This document shows, piece by piece, positions 12,501 to 20,941 of a DNA stretch of 64,000 nucleotides (its first letter is position 1; each line of letters begins with the position of its first letter). The stretch is taken from assembly GCF_049243985.1 (NCBI RefSeq), contig NC_135384.1, positions 14,070,501-14,134,500 on the forward strand, in the 5' to 3' direction. The notes beneath the pieces are model-generated. The model did no database searches, was not told the origin of the DNA, and saw only the letters and a program-made list of their open reading frames with translations. The position numbers and the translations under genes are program-made. The stretch comes from Paroedura picta (lineage: Eukaryota; Chordata; Lepidosauria; Squamata; Gekkonidae).

Positions 12501-15119
12501 ATTGGCCAAGAAATGGAAAACGCAAGAACTACCCTCGACAGAAGACTGGGTGAATAAACTAGCTGATCTTGCCAAGATAGCCAAACTGACACTAATAGTT
12601 AACGGAAGAATAGAAGAGGCCTTTCAAGAACAATGGGGCCCTTACCTGAACTATTTACAAAAGGGATTAAAATGGGGAACCAAGTGTATCAAATGAAGAG
12701 CATAGCTCTCCTTTTCTGTATTAACAATGTAGATTGCATGTATCTCACTGTCTTCAACTCTGGAAAATAAAATAAAAACTTTCTATAAAAAAAAAAAAGA
12801 AACAGATCATTCAAGCATGCACTGAAAATTGGAGGATACTATTGAGATTCAGTTACCTCTGAACTCCTGAATTCTTCTCTTGTCCTGTGTTTAGATCTGA
12901 GCAAATGAAATGAATGCAAAGCATGTGCCACTGCATAAACAGCATTGTAGATGTTGTAGCTGTGCCCAGTCATACTCATTTCAAACATATTGGATGGAAT
13001 AGTATCCAACTTCTCTTCTCCAGAGCACATTGTATTGCTGTCCCCATGATTAGTGGGATTTCTGAGTGAACAGGCGAATGCCTGCTCCCAGAAGCTCTCA
13101 ATAAACCCATCTCCTTTGGTCCAGGAAGGGCTTATAGACTGCAAGAAAATTTGGAATCCTGGTGGCTGATTGGAATGAACTGCAAAGGACAGAGCACCAT
13201 GAAAGGTTTCTATATCCCAAGCCCTTTCAGCAGATATTGAAGCAAAGTCCCAGTGGCATGTAATAATCCACACTTTGTGGAGGGGAGGAAATGAAATGAA
13301 GGGACCTAAAAACAGCAACATTCTCAAACTCATCGTGGCTGCATTCTCTCCATATACAAAACATACATTGGCTTTGCTTTCAGTGTAAATGTTAAAATTC
13401 TTCTGTTGTCCTAAAACCACATCCAGAATGTCATCAAAGTAAGCCTGCTGCGGTAATCTCACCGTGAAGTTCAAACAGATACCCTTCTCAGCAAGCATTG
13501 GCATTATGAGCTGCAAGAACCTGTCCCCATTGTTGTCATCTGCAACCAAGATCAGGATCCAGGTCCATCTGAAGTGATGAAATAAACGGATAATTCCCAT
13601 ATATTGAGTGGCTTCATTGGGGACCATTTGATACATGGTAGCAAGTGGCAATCTGTTACCCTGTACTGGATAAAACGATCCATAAGTGAGCTGGAAAAAA
13701 AGGATAATTTTTGAAAGAGAATGAAACGGACCATCCAGTCATGTCTGAAAGGAGTCATATTTCCAGAGCCTACCTGTGGCATCTTGTAAATGGAAGCGGT
13801 GTTGGCAATATGGGCAGAGGTTTCTGAACTCAGTCCCCCAATGACTGCAACAAGGTTGCTCAGTGTACCACACTTGAAATTCGGGACAAAATTGTCCTGT
13901 GAAGAAAGCAAGCTCAAGGTAGCTTTAGTGGTCATCCTGGCATCAAAGTAGCTGTTGAGGATTTGGAAGCCCAAACTAATGTTGGGTAAGATGTGGGGAT
14001 TGCCATTGATCTCTTTGACAGCAAAAGCCAAGGCCAAGTTGTGCTGGTAGTTTTTTGGCACCGAACTATAATGAGAGTTAAAGGCTACCTTTGATAAACC
14101 AATACTTCATATTTCCCCATTCCTACATGGAGTGCCAAGGAGCCTCTTGTGGCGCAGGGTGGTAAGGCAGCAGAAATGCTGTCTGAAGCTGTCTGCCCAT
14201 GAGGCTGGGAGTTCGATCCTAGCAGCCGGCTCAAGATTGACTCAGCCTTCCATCCTACTGAGGTCGGTAAAATGAGTACCCAGCTTGCTGGGGGGTAAAC
14301 AGTAATGACTGGGGAAGGCACTGGAAAACCACCCCCTATTGAGTCTGCCATGAAAACACTAGAGGGTGTCACCCCAAGGGTCAGGCATGACCTGGTGCTT
14401 GCACAGGGGATACCTTTACCTTTACATGGAGTGCCAAATGTGACCTCCGCTGTCAATTCCTTTTTTTCCAATTTATTTATTAATTTATGTTTGGATTTAT
14501 TTCCCACCATTCTTGGCCAAGGTTGGCTCATGGAAGGTTACAATCAATTTTAAGTCTGCCTTCCCCTGTTGCTGCAAAGATTGCTCATCCCAATCACTTA
14601 GAAAAAAATAAGCTCAAATTGTAGCCCATGAACATCTGGAGAACCACAGGTTGACTACCCCTGCCCTAGACTATACCAAATGCACAACCATTACAATGAA
14701 CATGTAGAAGTGGCTGAGGTGATGGCATCCTCTGCCCCAATAGTCATTAATGAGACTTTGGCATTTTTTGAAAATATACCATCATTTGTAAATGTTCCCT
14801 TTTATATAAATATTACATAGATTGACGTTTAAACTAGATAAATAGAAAAGCGGAAAGAATATGAATGAACATCTTACATGGGCTCAGAAACAAATAACTG
14901 CAGTGGCTGCTCTTCATATGAAGGAGTTTTTGATAGATAGAATACTTGGGAAACAATCTCACCCACAATCAGGTGACCAGGCTTAGAAAACACATGAGGA
15001 ATAGGAAGAAGGTCAGTAGCTGTGGTGCATTGAATGGGATGCTTCTTGCATAAGGCAGGGCACAGCAATAAAAGCAGCAGCAGCAGCAACATCTCCCTCA
15101 TGAACCAATTTTCCTCCAT
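5671..15119 (-). CDS. Vomeronasal type-2 receptor, gene B (six exons, intact)
   Basis: Spliced family C GPCR of 874 aa. Exons in transcript order: 15119-14878, 14065-13774, 13690-12857, 8173-7946, 7605-7479, 6572-5671. Residues 1-25 are a signal peptide ([10 protein letters not shown] then a nine-leucine run). Residues to about 532 form the ligand-binding Venus-flytrap domain. About 533-590 is the cysteine linker with all nine cysteines ([22 protein letters not shown]). The remainder is the seven-helix domain with [24 protein letters not shown] and [14 protein letters not shown]. Every junction has GT/AG ends and matching phase (2,0,0,0,1). It is the most divergent of the visible genes, and exon 3 is eight codons shorter than in C and D. 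Known role of the family: pheromone or kairomone detection in vomeronasal neurons via Gao/TRPC2. The specific ligand is unknown. Confidence 0.93.
7479..7605 (-). CDS. Gene B exon 5 (cysteine linker)
   Basis: 127 bp encoding [20 protein letters not shown] and [13 protein letters not shown], six of the nine linker cysteines. Acceptor is GGCCAG with AG at 7606-7607; donor is GAAG|GTAGGA. Ends in phase 1, matched by the first two bases of exon 6. Confidence 0.9.
7946..8173 (-). CDS. Gene B exon 4
   Basis: 228 bp (76 codons, phase 0 at both ends). It begins [18 protein letters not shown] and ends TWHRTFNQ before donor CAG|GTGAGA. Acceptor is TCTATTAG with AG at 8174-8175. Same length as in genes C, D and E, and no stop inside. 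Confidence 0.88.
8631..9535. mobile_element. Non-autonomous DNA transposon with terminal inverted repeats (intron 3 of gene B)
   Basis: The left end (AGGCCCATTCTGCACAAGGT, then TCAATGTGGCAAATTG) is the inverse of the right end (CAATTTGCCACACTCC through TTGTGCGGAATGGACCT). The TIRs are about 36-45 bp with a small gap. The interior is richer in C and G than the surrounding intron and contains no transposase. The target duplication is short and ambiguous (possibly CTCA), so I do not assign a superfamily. No copy is visible in the equivalent intron of C or D. Confidence 0.7.
9536..10207. other. Intron 3 of gene B, no recognised element
   Basis: AT-rich sequence between the TIR element and the L1 insertion. 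I see no exon, RNA gene or repeat that I can name. Confidence 0.3.
11146..11682 (+). CDS. ORF1-like protein of the deleted L1 element (178 aa)
   Basis: Begins [20 protein letters not shown], with a helical, charged, potentially coiled-coil N-terminus (about residues 5-45) and an acidic middle ([12 protein letters not shown]). It ends VISLEMRPP. It lacks the recognisable RNA-binding RRM and C-terminal domain of full L1 ORF1p. Its position between the leader and the ORF2 remnant is the main reason to call it ORF1. It may be a shortened ORF1 or an unrelated filler; function unknown. Confidence 0.5.
   Translation: MFSFKKFAYLLEKQTQDLKESINGSLKNMLMEFKGIKEEVSNRNDEPIVVADDSSKQGGKLPAEEESEIMEMEKGMSESCSSDKDTLPEKIYSHSKATIHKNQLKDIWICGESNRLKGASWKNICTDIGVQEVQLLQDLSMYTPRERLQLYFPSQRPIGQNISQREPQDVISLEMRPP
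12502..12696 (+). pseudogene. L1 ORF2 C-terminal remnant
   Basis: Sixty-four codons starting in the middle of the usual ORF2 tail ([20 protein letters not shown]) and ending GTKCIK. Roughly the last 5% of ORF2 remains. The stop is followed by the 3' UTR, AATAAAATAAAAAC and the A tail. Confidence 0.65.
12857..13690 (-). CDS. Gene B exon 3
   Basis: 834 bp (278 codons) after the acceptor TTTTTTTCCAG. It covers [12 protein letters not shown] through [19 protein letters not shown] to [13 protein letters not shown]. The donor GAG|GTAACT is usable but weaker than the CAG|GT seen in C and D, and the usual closing HPWQ is missing. The frame is open and phase 0 is kept. Confidence 0.85.
13774..14065 (-). 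CDS. Gene B exon 2
   Basis: 292 bp after the acceptor CTCTCATTATAG (AG at 14066-14067). The first base completes the split codon from exon 1. It encodes [20 protein letters not shown] through KMPQ, then donor CAG|GTAGGC. The motif [17 protein letters not shown] is a V2R hallmark in the first lobe of the flytrap. Confidence 0.9.
14139..14422 (+). mobile_element. tRNA-headed SINE with BovB-like tail, in intron 1 of gene B
   Basis: Same family as 2280-2570: A box TGGCGCAGGGTGG, B box GAGTTCGATCC, tail TACCTTTACCTT. A perfect 15-bp duplication, TACATGGAGTGCCAA, flanks it (14124-14138 and 14423-14437), suggesting a recent insertion. Antisense to the host gene. Confidence 0.9.
14618..14668. repeat. 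Half of a hAT-like MITE
   Basis: CATGAACATCTGGAGAACCA followed by CAGGTTGACTACCCCTGCCC is one arm of the foldback MITE seen whole at 41344-41455 and 61458-61562. The other arm is not visible. Lies in intron 1 of gene B. Confidence 0.5.
14878..15119 (-). CDS. Gene B exon 1
   Basis: Starts at the ATG at 15117-15119, because in-frame codons further upstream are not ATG. Encodes the signal peptide and [20 protein letters not shown]. Donor is AT|GTAAGAT with GT at 14876-14877. The leucine run is written largely as CTG/TTG repeats. Confidence 0.9.
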
Positions 15120-15973
15120 CCATTCAAAGATATTTGGCACCGGGTGCTGTAAATTCAATATTAGTTTTGTTTTGATTTTCCTGGATCAGCCGATGAATCT
15201 GTGGATGAAATTGAGCCAATGTTAGCCTCTCAGGGAATGTTGTAACCAAAACCTATGCCTGGATGTGAAAAGGTAGGAATGAAATCTTAAATCAATTTCC
15301 TTTTAATAATGTAAATCAGAAAACAAACCTTTGATGGTCTAAGTTGCAATATGCTGACCAATGTCACAATGATGCAATGAGCCACCCCCCAAATAATCCT
15401 TGTAAGGGACACCATAGTAGAACAAGATGAAACTTTTAGTCTACTTATCCTCCCCTGCAAATTAAGTGAGCATGAGAAGCTAAGGAGGAATTGAGCAGGG
15501 ACTAGGGGCGGAACTGGGGCTGGATCCAGCTAAAGTTTTCATTCCCTTTCACCAAAATTCATACATGCTACAACCCCCTTGACAGATGGCTCCATGAAGG
15601 CCTGAGATGTAGTCAAGGAAAATGTAAAATAAGGCTAAAGGTGCCTGTAAAGAAAAAGTATGTTTTATTATTCAGCCGTGTGTTTTGTCCACCAGCCTCT
15701 TAAGGGGAATTTGTTAGTCTTTCTGCTTTTCTTCAACAAGAATACATTCTTAATTTCAATTTTCCTTCTTAACTTAAATTTACTTTAAGTCTTGCAATTT
15801 ATAATTTCATGTAAGTCTTTCAATGTCCCTTCAAGAAGAGTACAAGAAGGGATTTTTGAAAAGTTGAGTAAGAAAATATAATTTTAATGTATCTGCACCA
15901 ATGGTCTTGCCCTTCTTTTTTACCTCTTAAGGACTGGTATAACCATTTCATTTTCTCTTTGGTCCAAGAAGAT

Positions 15974-16240
15974 GCCAGTTTGGTGTTGTGGTTAGGAGTG
16001 CGGACTTCTAATCTGGCATGCCAGGTTCGATTCCGCGCTCCCCCACATGCAGCCAGCTGAGTGACCTTGGGCTCGCCACGGCACTGATAAAACTGTTCTG
16101 ACCGAGTAGGAATATCTGGGCTCTCTCAGCCTCGCCCACCTCACAGGGTGGGGAGAGGAAAGGGAAGGTGGCTGTAAGCCACTTTGAGCCTGCTTCGGGT
16201 AGAGAAAAGTGGCATATAAGAACCAACCCTTCTTCTTCTT
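15974..16240 (+). mobile_element. tRNA-derived SINE, second family (TTCTTCTT tail)
   Basis: The head GTGTTGTGGTTAGGAGTGCG with B box GGTTCGATTCC gives a pol III promoter. The body reads CAGCCAGCTGAGTGACCTTG and CACCTCACAGGGTG, ending GGCATATAAGAACCAA and a TTCTTCTT tail. It is well preserved. It separates gene B from its conserved upstream block. Relatives lie at 30645-30892 (plus), 23840-24078, 40441-40804 and 60555-60918 (minus). Confidence 0.8.
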
Positions 16241-16404
16241 GTCACTAGCAGATCCAACTTATATTAGGATCCAGTTTCTACTCTTCATTTGCATTTCTTT
16301 TTGTTAAAATGTATGGAGGAACAAGTGGGGGAATTCATGAATTCAGTGGCCAAATGATGATTTAAAAAGCCTGACAGAGCCCTGACTGTCCCTGCATCCA
16401 AGTC

Positions 16405-16740
16405 CTGCTGATATATGAGGGTTTTATATGCAGTGATGTCCTGGGCCCTGGAAATTTGTTATTGAGCATAAAAAGTGTAATGACTTTGACACTCCCTCCT
16501 GATTATGTATTGCTGATTGTGCTGGCCTTGGTCTCAAGTGACAATTGAAATGAGGACAATGTAATTGAATATAGATGCATACAATAATTTCAGGGGATGA
16601 CAAGGTCAAATATAGATTCTCTAATTGTAACTGTTTTGATTTTTCTGATGGTCCCATATGACCAAAAAAAAAGTCTATGTATGGCTGGTCATTATTCATA
16701 AGTAAGGCATGCCATGCTCTAACGTCTGATGATGGTAAGT
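16405..16740 (-). promoter_or_regulatory. Conserved upstream block of gene B (candidate control region)
   Basis: Homologue of the gene A, C and D upstream blocks. Anchors include CCTGCTGATATATGAGG, GCTGGCCTTGGTCTCAAGTG, ATATGACCAAAA and TTCATAAGTAAG. It lies 1.3 kb above the ATG because a SINE was inserted in between. Divergence here mirrors that of the coding exons. Confidence 0.3.
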
Positions 16741-17224
16741 GGAACTTTTAAGAGGAATATGAAGTCTGCCTTTGCCAGAAGCTAAAAATATTAAATTTAG
16801 AATACAAACATTTATTATTTAGTGTACAACAAGAAGATTAAAAGCAACATTAAAATACACAAATCTGAATCTGTACAATATTGCATGTGCAATCTCTGTG
16901 GTAGCACAGGGTGTGGCCATAGATAGACCAGAAACATTTGGACCTAAAGGGTCTTCATCAGTGGCCAAATAAATATATGCACACATAATATTACAATGTT
17001 ACCATAAGATCTGGTTGGTGGCATAAGTAGCACAAAATATGAAGCTCCCAGTAATATATAATAACTAGTATCAAATACCATTTTTAATAAGGAGCAGCAG
17101 GCAGGAGTGCTCGTTTTAAGTGGGGTGACCCAGCTGGCAAGCCAGGACATTCAGGCCAATGTGGCTCACCTCCCCTACTTCCCACTGGGCAGGAAGACTG
17201 GGATTAGGGTGGCCCAGCCATGGG
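16741..17224. other. Intergenic sequence upstream of gene B
   Basis: No gene recognised. The phrase CCTAAAGGGTCTTCATCAGT near 16946 and the flanking AT-rich text look repeat-like, but I cannot name the family. Confidence 0.25.
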
Positions 17225-17834
17225 TGCTGGGCCACCATAGCAAGTAGAGAGCCCTTCAAGACTATACGCGGCTTGGTTTCTGCATACTTGAGGGACTGCC
17301 TGTCTCCTTATGCCCCCCCACAGGGCACTTTGCTCTATGGATAAGAATCTGCTGATGATCCCAGGACCCCGGGAGGCATGCCTGGCCTCAACAAGGGCCA
17401 GGGCCTTTTTGCTCCTGGCCCCTACCTGGTGGAATGAGCTCCCTGAAGAGCTGTGGGCCCTGTCAGAGATCTCTGAGTTCCGTAGGGCCTACAAAATATA
17501 GCTCTTCTGCCAGGCGTTTGTCTGGGGCCGGGTGGTGGCCCGGGGACTAAGATCAGGTCCCTCTCCCCAGAGGGGGAGGCCAGTATTAGACTGGCCTGGT
17601 TCCCCAGAATGTTCCACCCTATGCCCAATTATCCATCCGCTCCCTTCTGCTCATCCAGTAGGCCTGTATGGGAATAATTTTTTCTTAATCGTTGTCATTG
17701 TGACTGAGATTGTTTTAATGGGGTTTTAATGGGGAATTTTAATGGTTTTAATGTACTGTATTTGTATTGAAATATTGTGAACCGCCGTCAGCCGGTTTCC
17801 GAGAGTGGCAGATACAAATAAAATCAATCAATAA

Positions 17835-17899
<65 letters not shown>

Positions 17900-17905
17900 G
17901 ACATA
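17225..17905 (+). mobile_element. L2-like LINE 3' fragment with AAT tail
   Basis: The coding end of ORF2 is visible in two frames: SAYLRDCLSPYAP (about 17280-17325), then LLMIPGPREACLASTRARAF and APTWWNELPEELWALSE to 17501. It matches the minus-strand copy at 51969-53145. The 3' UTR has GAACCGCCGTCAGCC and ends in about 20 AAT units (17837-17900). 5' truncated, with one frame change. Confidence 0.8.
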
Positions 17906-18180
17906 TCTATTAGACACATCTCAACCCCACTTACATTTGGCTTTCACACGTTGCTAGACATGCCAGCTGTGGGGGCAGGTGTTGGCTATCAGAAAGTCCA
18001 CCAGCAGGGCCAGAACTCCAGAAGCACTTTCCCATTGGTTGGTTTCTGGCACAGGGAATCTGGGGACTTGTAATTCATGTGGCCTTCCCTGTGTGATGCA
18101 AGGGCACTTGGTGGCCTTTTAGATTTGGCCTCTATGTGACACAGACTGGTGGACTGGATAGGCCATTGGCCTGATCCAAC
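17906..18180 (+). repeat. Repeat-like spacer ending GGCCATTGGCCTGATCCAAC
   Basis: The phrase GTGGACTGGATAGGCCATTG and the following CTGATCCAACATG look like a LINE 3' end common in squamates. The upstream part is unassigned and no coding sequence is seen. Confidence 0.35.
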
Positions 18181-18489
18181 ATGACACTTTTTTGTTCTTC
18201 CGGCAGGGGAGTGATTGTCTTATTCTTAATGCTTGGTGCTTTCTCTCTCTCACTCACTCAGTTTCACTCTCTCTCTCTCTCACTCACTGTTCACCTCCCT
18301 AGCCACCCTCACCATACAAACCCTGGATCCATTTTCTTCCAAAAGCTCACGGATTTAGGTCAAAAAAAGAAACTCACAATAGAGCTGCAGGAAAGGAACA
18401 TTTTCCAAGGACATAAATACTAACAAGCAGGCTTGATGAGGACAGTGGGTAGGGGAGAGACAGTAGGCAGTTTAAGTTGGGAATAAGTA

Positions 18490-18546
18490 TAAAGCCTGAG
18501 TATAAAGTATAAAGCCTGAGCCTTCGGGGAGGGCGGTATATAAATC

Positions 18547-18629
<83 letters not shown>

Positions 18630-18641
18630 AGGCTCCACCCC
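18490..18641 (+). mobile_element. Very short LINE tail with long AAAT array
   Basis: The 3' phrase GGGGAGGGCGGTATATAAAT is followed by about 22 AAAT units. Comparison with 56830-56870 shows the empty site in the gene E unit, where GTATAAAGGCTTCATC is continuous. The insertion is therefore specific to the gene C flank. Only the last 40 or so bases of the LINE were copied. Confidence 0.65.
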
Positions 18642-19270
18642 CCCCTCCCCCGATGGGAAAGCCATCAGTGGACTAAACCACTCATGCCTGAGGGGAAGGA
18701 GGAACAAGGTAAATGGCCAGTTCCCAACTACCTAAGGCAGCAGGGGAAATGCCAGAGACCCCTTCTATCCCCTCCTCCATAGTCCCCTGTGGGTCCACAA
18801 ACCCCCAGTTGGGAAAAACTGACTTATAGAGACTGTATAGATTTTTCTAAGAAACAAGTGAACACAGATGGTTGGACATTTCTTGCCTTTCAGAAGCAAC
18901 TCTGGACTTCCACGGTGATCTTCCCTTCAAGTATTAACCTGGGTTGCCCCTGCTTAGCTTCTCAGTTAGGATGAGATCAAGCTAGCCTAAGACATCAAGG
19001 CCAAGTGCTATCTTGCCTTGCATTTGAAATGAAAATGAACAAAAAATGGCTGAGACCCAAACATCTTGCATGATTTCTTCCTGTACCATCAACCACTCCA
19101 CTCAAGGAGGAGCCGCAATCCTCAAGCGCTGTTGTCTCTATGAGTATAAGGACACAGAGAGGTACTTTAGAAGATCTTGCTAAAACAGGTCCTTTGAAAT
19201 GAATGGATATGAATATTGGCTTCATCATTATCCATTGATTCTACAAATTACAAACAAGTACAAGCATTAC

Positions 19271-19561
19271 GAAGAGTCTCTTGTGGCGCAGGGTGGTAAG
19301 GCAGCAGAAATGCTGTCTGAAGCTGTCTGCCCATGAGGCTGGGAGTTTGATCCCAGCAGCCGGCTCAAGGTTGACTCAGCGTTCCATCCTTCCGAGGTCA
19401 GTAAAATGAGTACCCAGCTTGCTGGGAGTAAATGGTAATGACTGGGGAAGGCACTGGCAAGGTCCTTCCGTATTGAGTCTGCCATGAAAACGCTAGAGGG
19501 CGTCACCGCAAGGGTCAAACATGACCCAGTGCTTGGACAGGGGTTACCTTTACCTTTACCT
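19271..19561 (+). mobile_element. tRNA-headed SINE with BovB-like tail, downstream of gene C
   Basis: Complete copy with a 12-bp duplication, TACAAGCATTAC, at 19259-19270 and 19562-19573. The matching positions downstream of D (about 38105) and E (about 57580) are uninterrupted, so it arose after the copies separated. Confidence 0.9.
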
Positions 19562-20039
19562 TACAAGCATTACAGTTTATAATTGATAGACTGGGGGGGA
19601 AACAAAAATAAAAGCAAAATACATTGTGATAAAGACATAGATTGATTACATGTACCCCAGACGTAACTCTAACCTCATTGTTTGAGACCTGAGCCAGCCT
19701 GGTAAAAAATTATTTTGGAGGTCATTGATTCATAGGATCCCCAGAACACAAAAATGTCCTGCCAACACTTAAGACACAGATATAAACTTAATATAATAAA
19801 AAGAGCTATACCAATTCAAATGCAACAATTTTGGATATGGAGTTTTATAAGCTGTACATCTGTGGCACTTTGATAGACTTGATAATTAACTTTAAAACTA
19901 AGGAAACAACTCTCTGAGAATTTAAATCGATCCATGCGAGTACAAATGCCAACCATTTGGATACATAAATTTAGGAATTGTAGGTCTGTCCCACTTTACA
20001 AGAATGCACACGACATAATATAGAGAATAACATGTTCTA

Positions 20040-20941
20040 TCAATATTTCTTCTTTACAAGCAGCTTTCTGTTGTTTAGTTCAGGCCTCAGGACAATGATA
20101 TAAATTTTGGGGGAAAAAATGCAACCAAGTAAGCCGGCACTAGAGATTAAGATGGAGAAGATCTCCACAGCCACCATGGATTTCCCTTTGGTGCTCAGGT
20201 AGCTTGGAATAAAAGACAGCCAAACACTGCAAAAGAGCAACATGCTGAAAGTGATAAACTTGGCCTCATTGAAACTGTCAGGCAACTTCCTGGCTAAGAA
20301 AGCCACTATGAAGCTGACTGCAGCTAGGAAGCCCATGTAGCCTAGGACACAGAAAAACATGGCAGCTGAGCCCTCATTGCATTCCAGTATGATTGTCTCC
20401 TTCAGTGAATACAGGTCCTTATCTGGGAATGGAGAGGAAGTACTGATCCAAAGAACACAAATGCCTACTTGAACAAGGGAGCAAGAAAGGACAAGAGAAT
20501 ACGCTTGTCTTTTCCCCACCAATGGCCTTAGCCTAGAGCCCGGTTTGGTAGCCACAAAGGCCAGAACCACAGTGAGTGTTTTGGCCAGTACAGTAGAAAT
20601 AGCTAATGAGAATATGAAGCCAAAACTTGTTTGTCGGAGAAGGCAGGTCACTTTTCCAGGCTGACCAATGAAAAGCAAGGCAGAGAGGAAGCAATGAGCA
20701 AGGGAGATGAGAAGAAGATAGGTTAGACTGCGGTTGTTGGCTTTGACTATGGGGGTATCCTGGTGCTTCATAAATATTCTAAGTATCAAAGCTGTGATCA
20801 GGGAGAAAGTAATAGCCATGGTTGCTAAGATGATACCTATGGGTTCTTCATAAGAAAGAAAGCTTACATCCTTGGGGACACATTGAGTTTTGTTGTAATT
20901 CGAATAGTCACCCAGCGAACAGATAACACAGTTATCCATAT
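20040..20941 (-). CDS. Gene C exon 6 (seven-helix domain)
   Basis: 902 bp. Acceptor CATTCCAG; encodes [20 protein letters not shown], the seven helices, and closes RKLLVKKKY before the stop at 20040-20042. Confidence 0.95.

Larger units (their letters stand above)
10226..12793 (+). mobile_element. Internally deleted L1-type LINE (non-autonomous) in intron 3 of gene B
   Basis: Element of about 2.57 kb flanked by an 18-bp direct repeat, AAAAAGAAACAGATCATT, at 10208-10225 and 12794-12811, and ending in a pure A tail. The 5' leader contains CCGTCCGCCATCTTAAAATC. An open frame of 178 codons sits in the ORF1 position (11146-11682). A short frame near the 3' end (12502-12696) matches the ORF2 C-terminus of L1 ([11 protein letters not shown] and [15 protein letters not shown]). 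Endonuclease and reverse transcriptase are absent. The 5' end looks complete, so this resembles HAL1-like derivatives mobilised in trans rather than an ordinary truncated copy. It lies antisense to the receptor, 45 bp from the exon 3 donor. Confidence 0.8.

Noticed and set aside
14085-14531. Frames of 148 codons on the minus strand and others at 36773-37189 and 19267-19518
   Set aside because: Translations of the same SINE family in different places.
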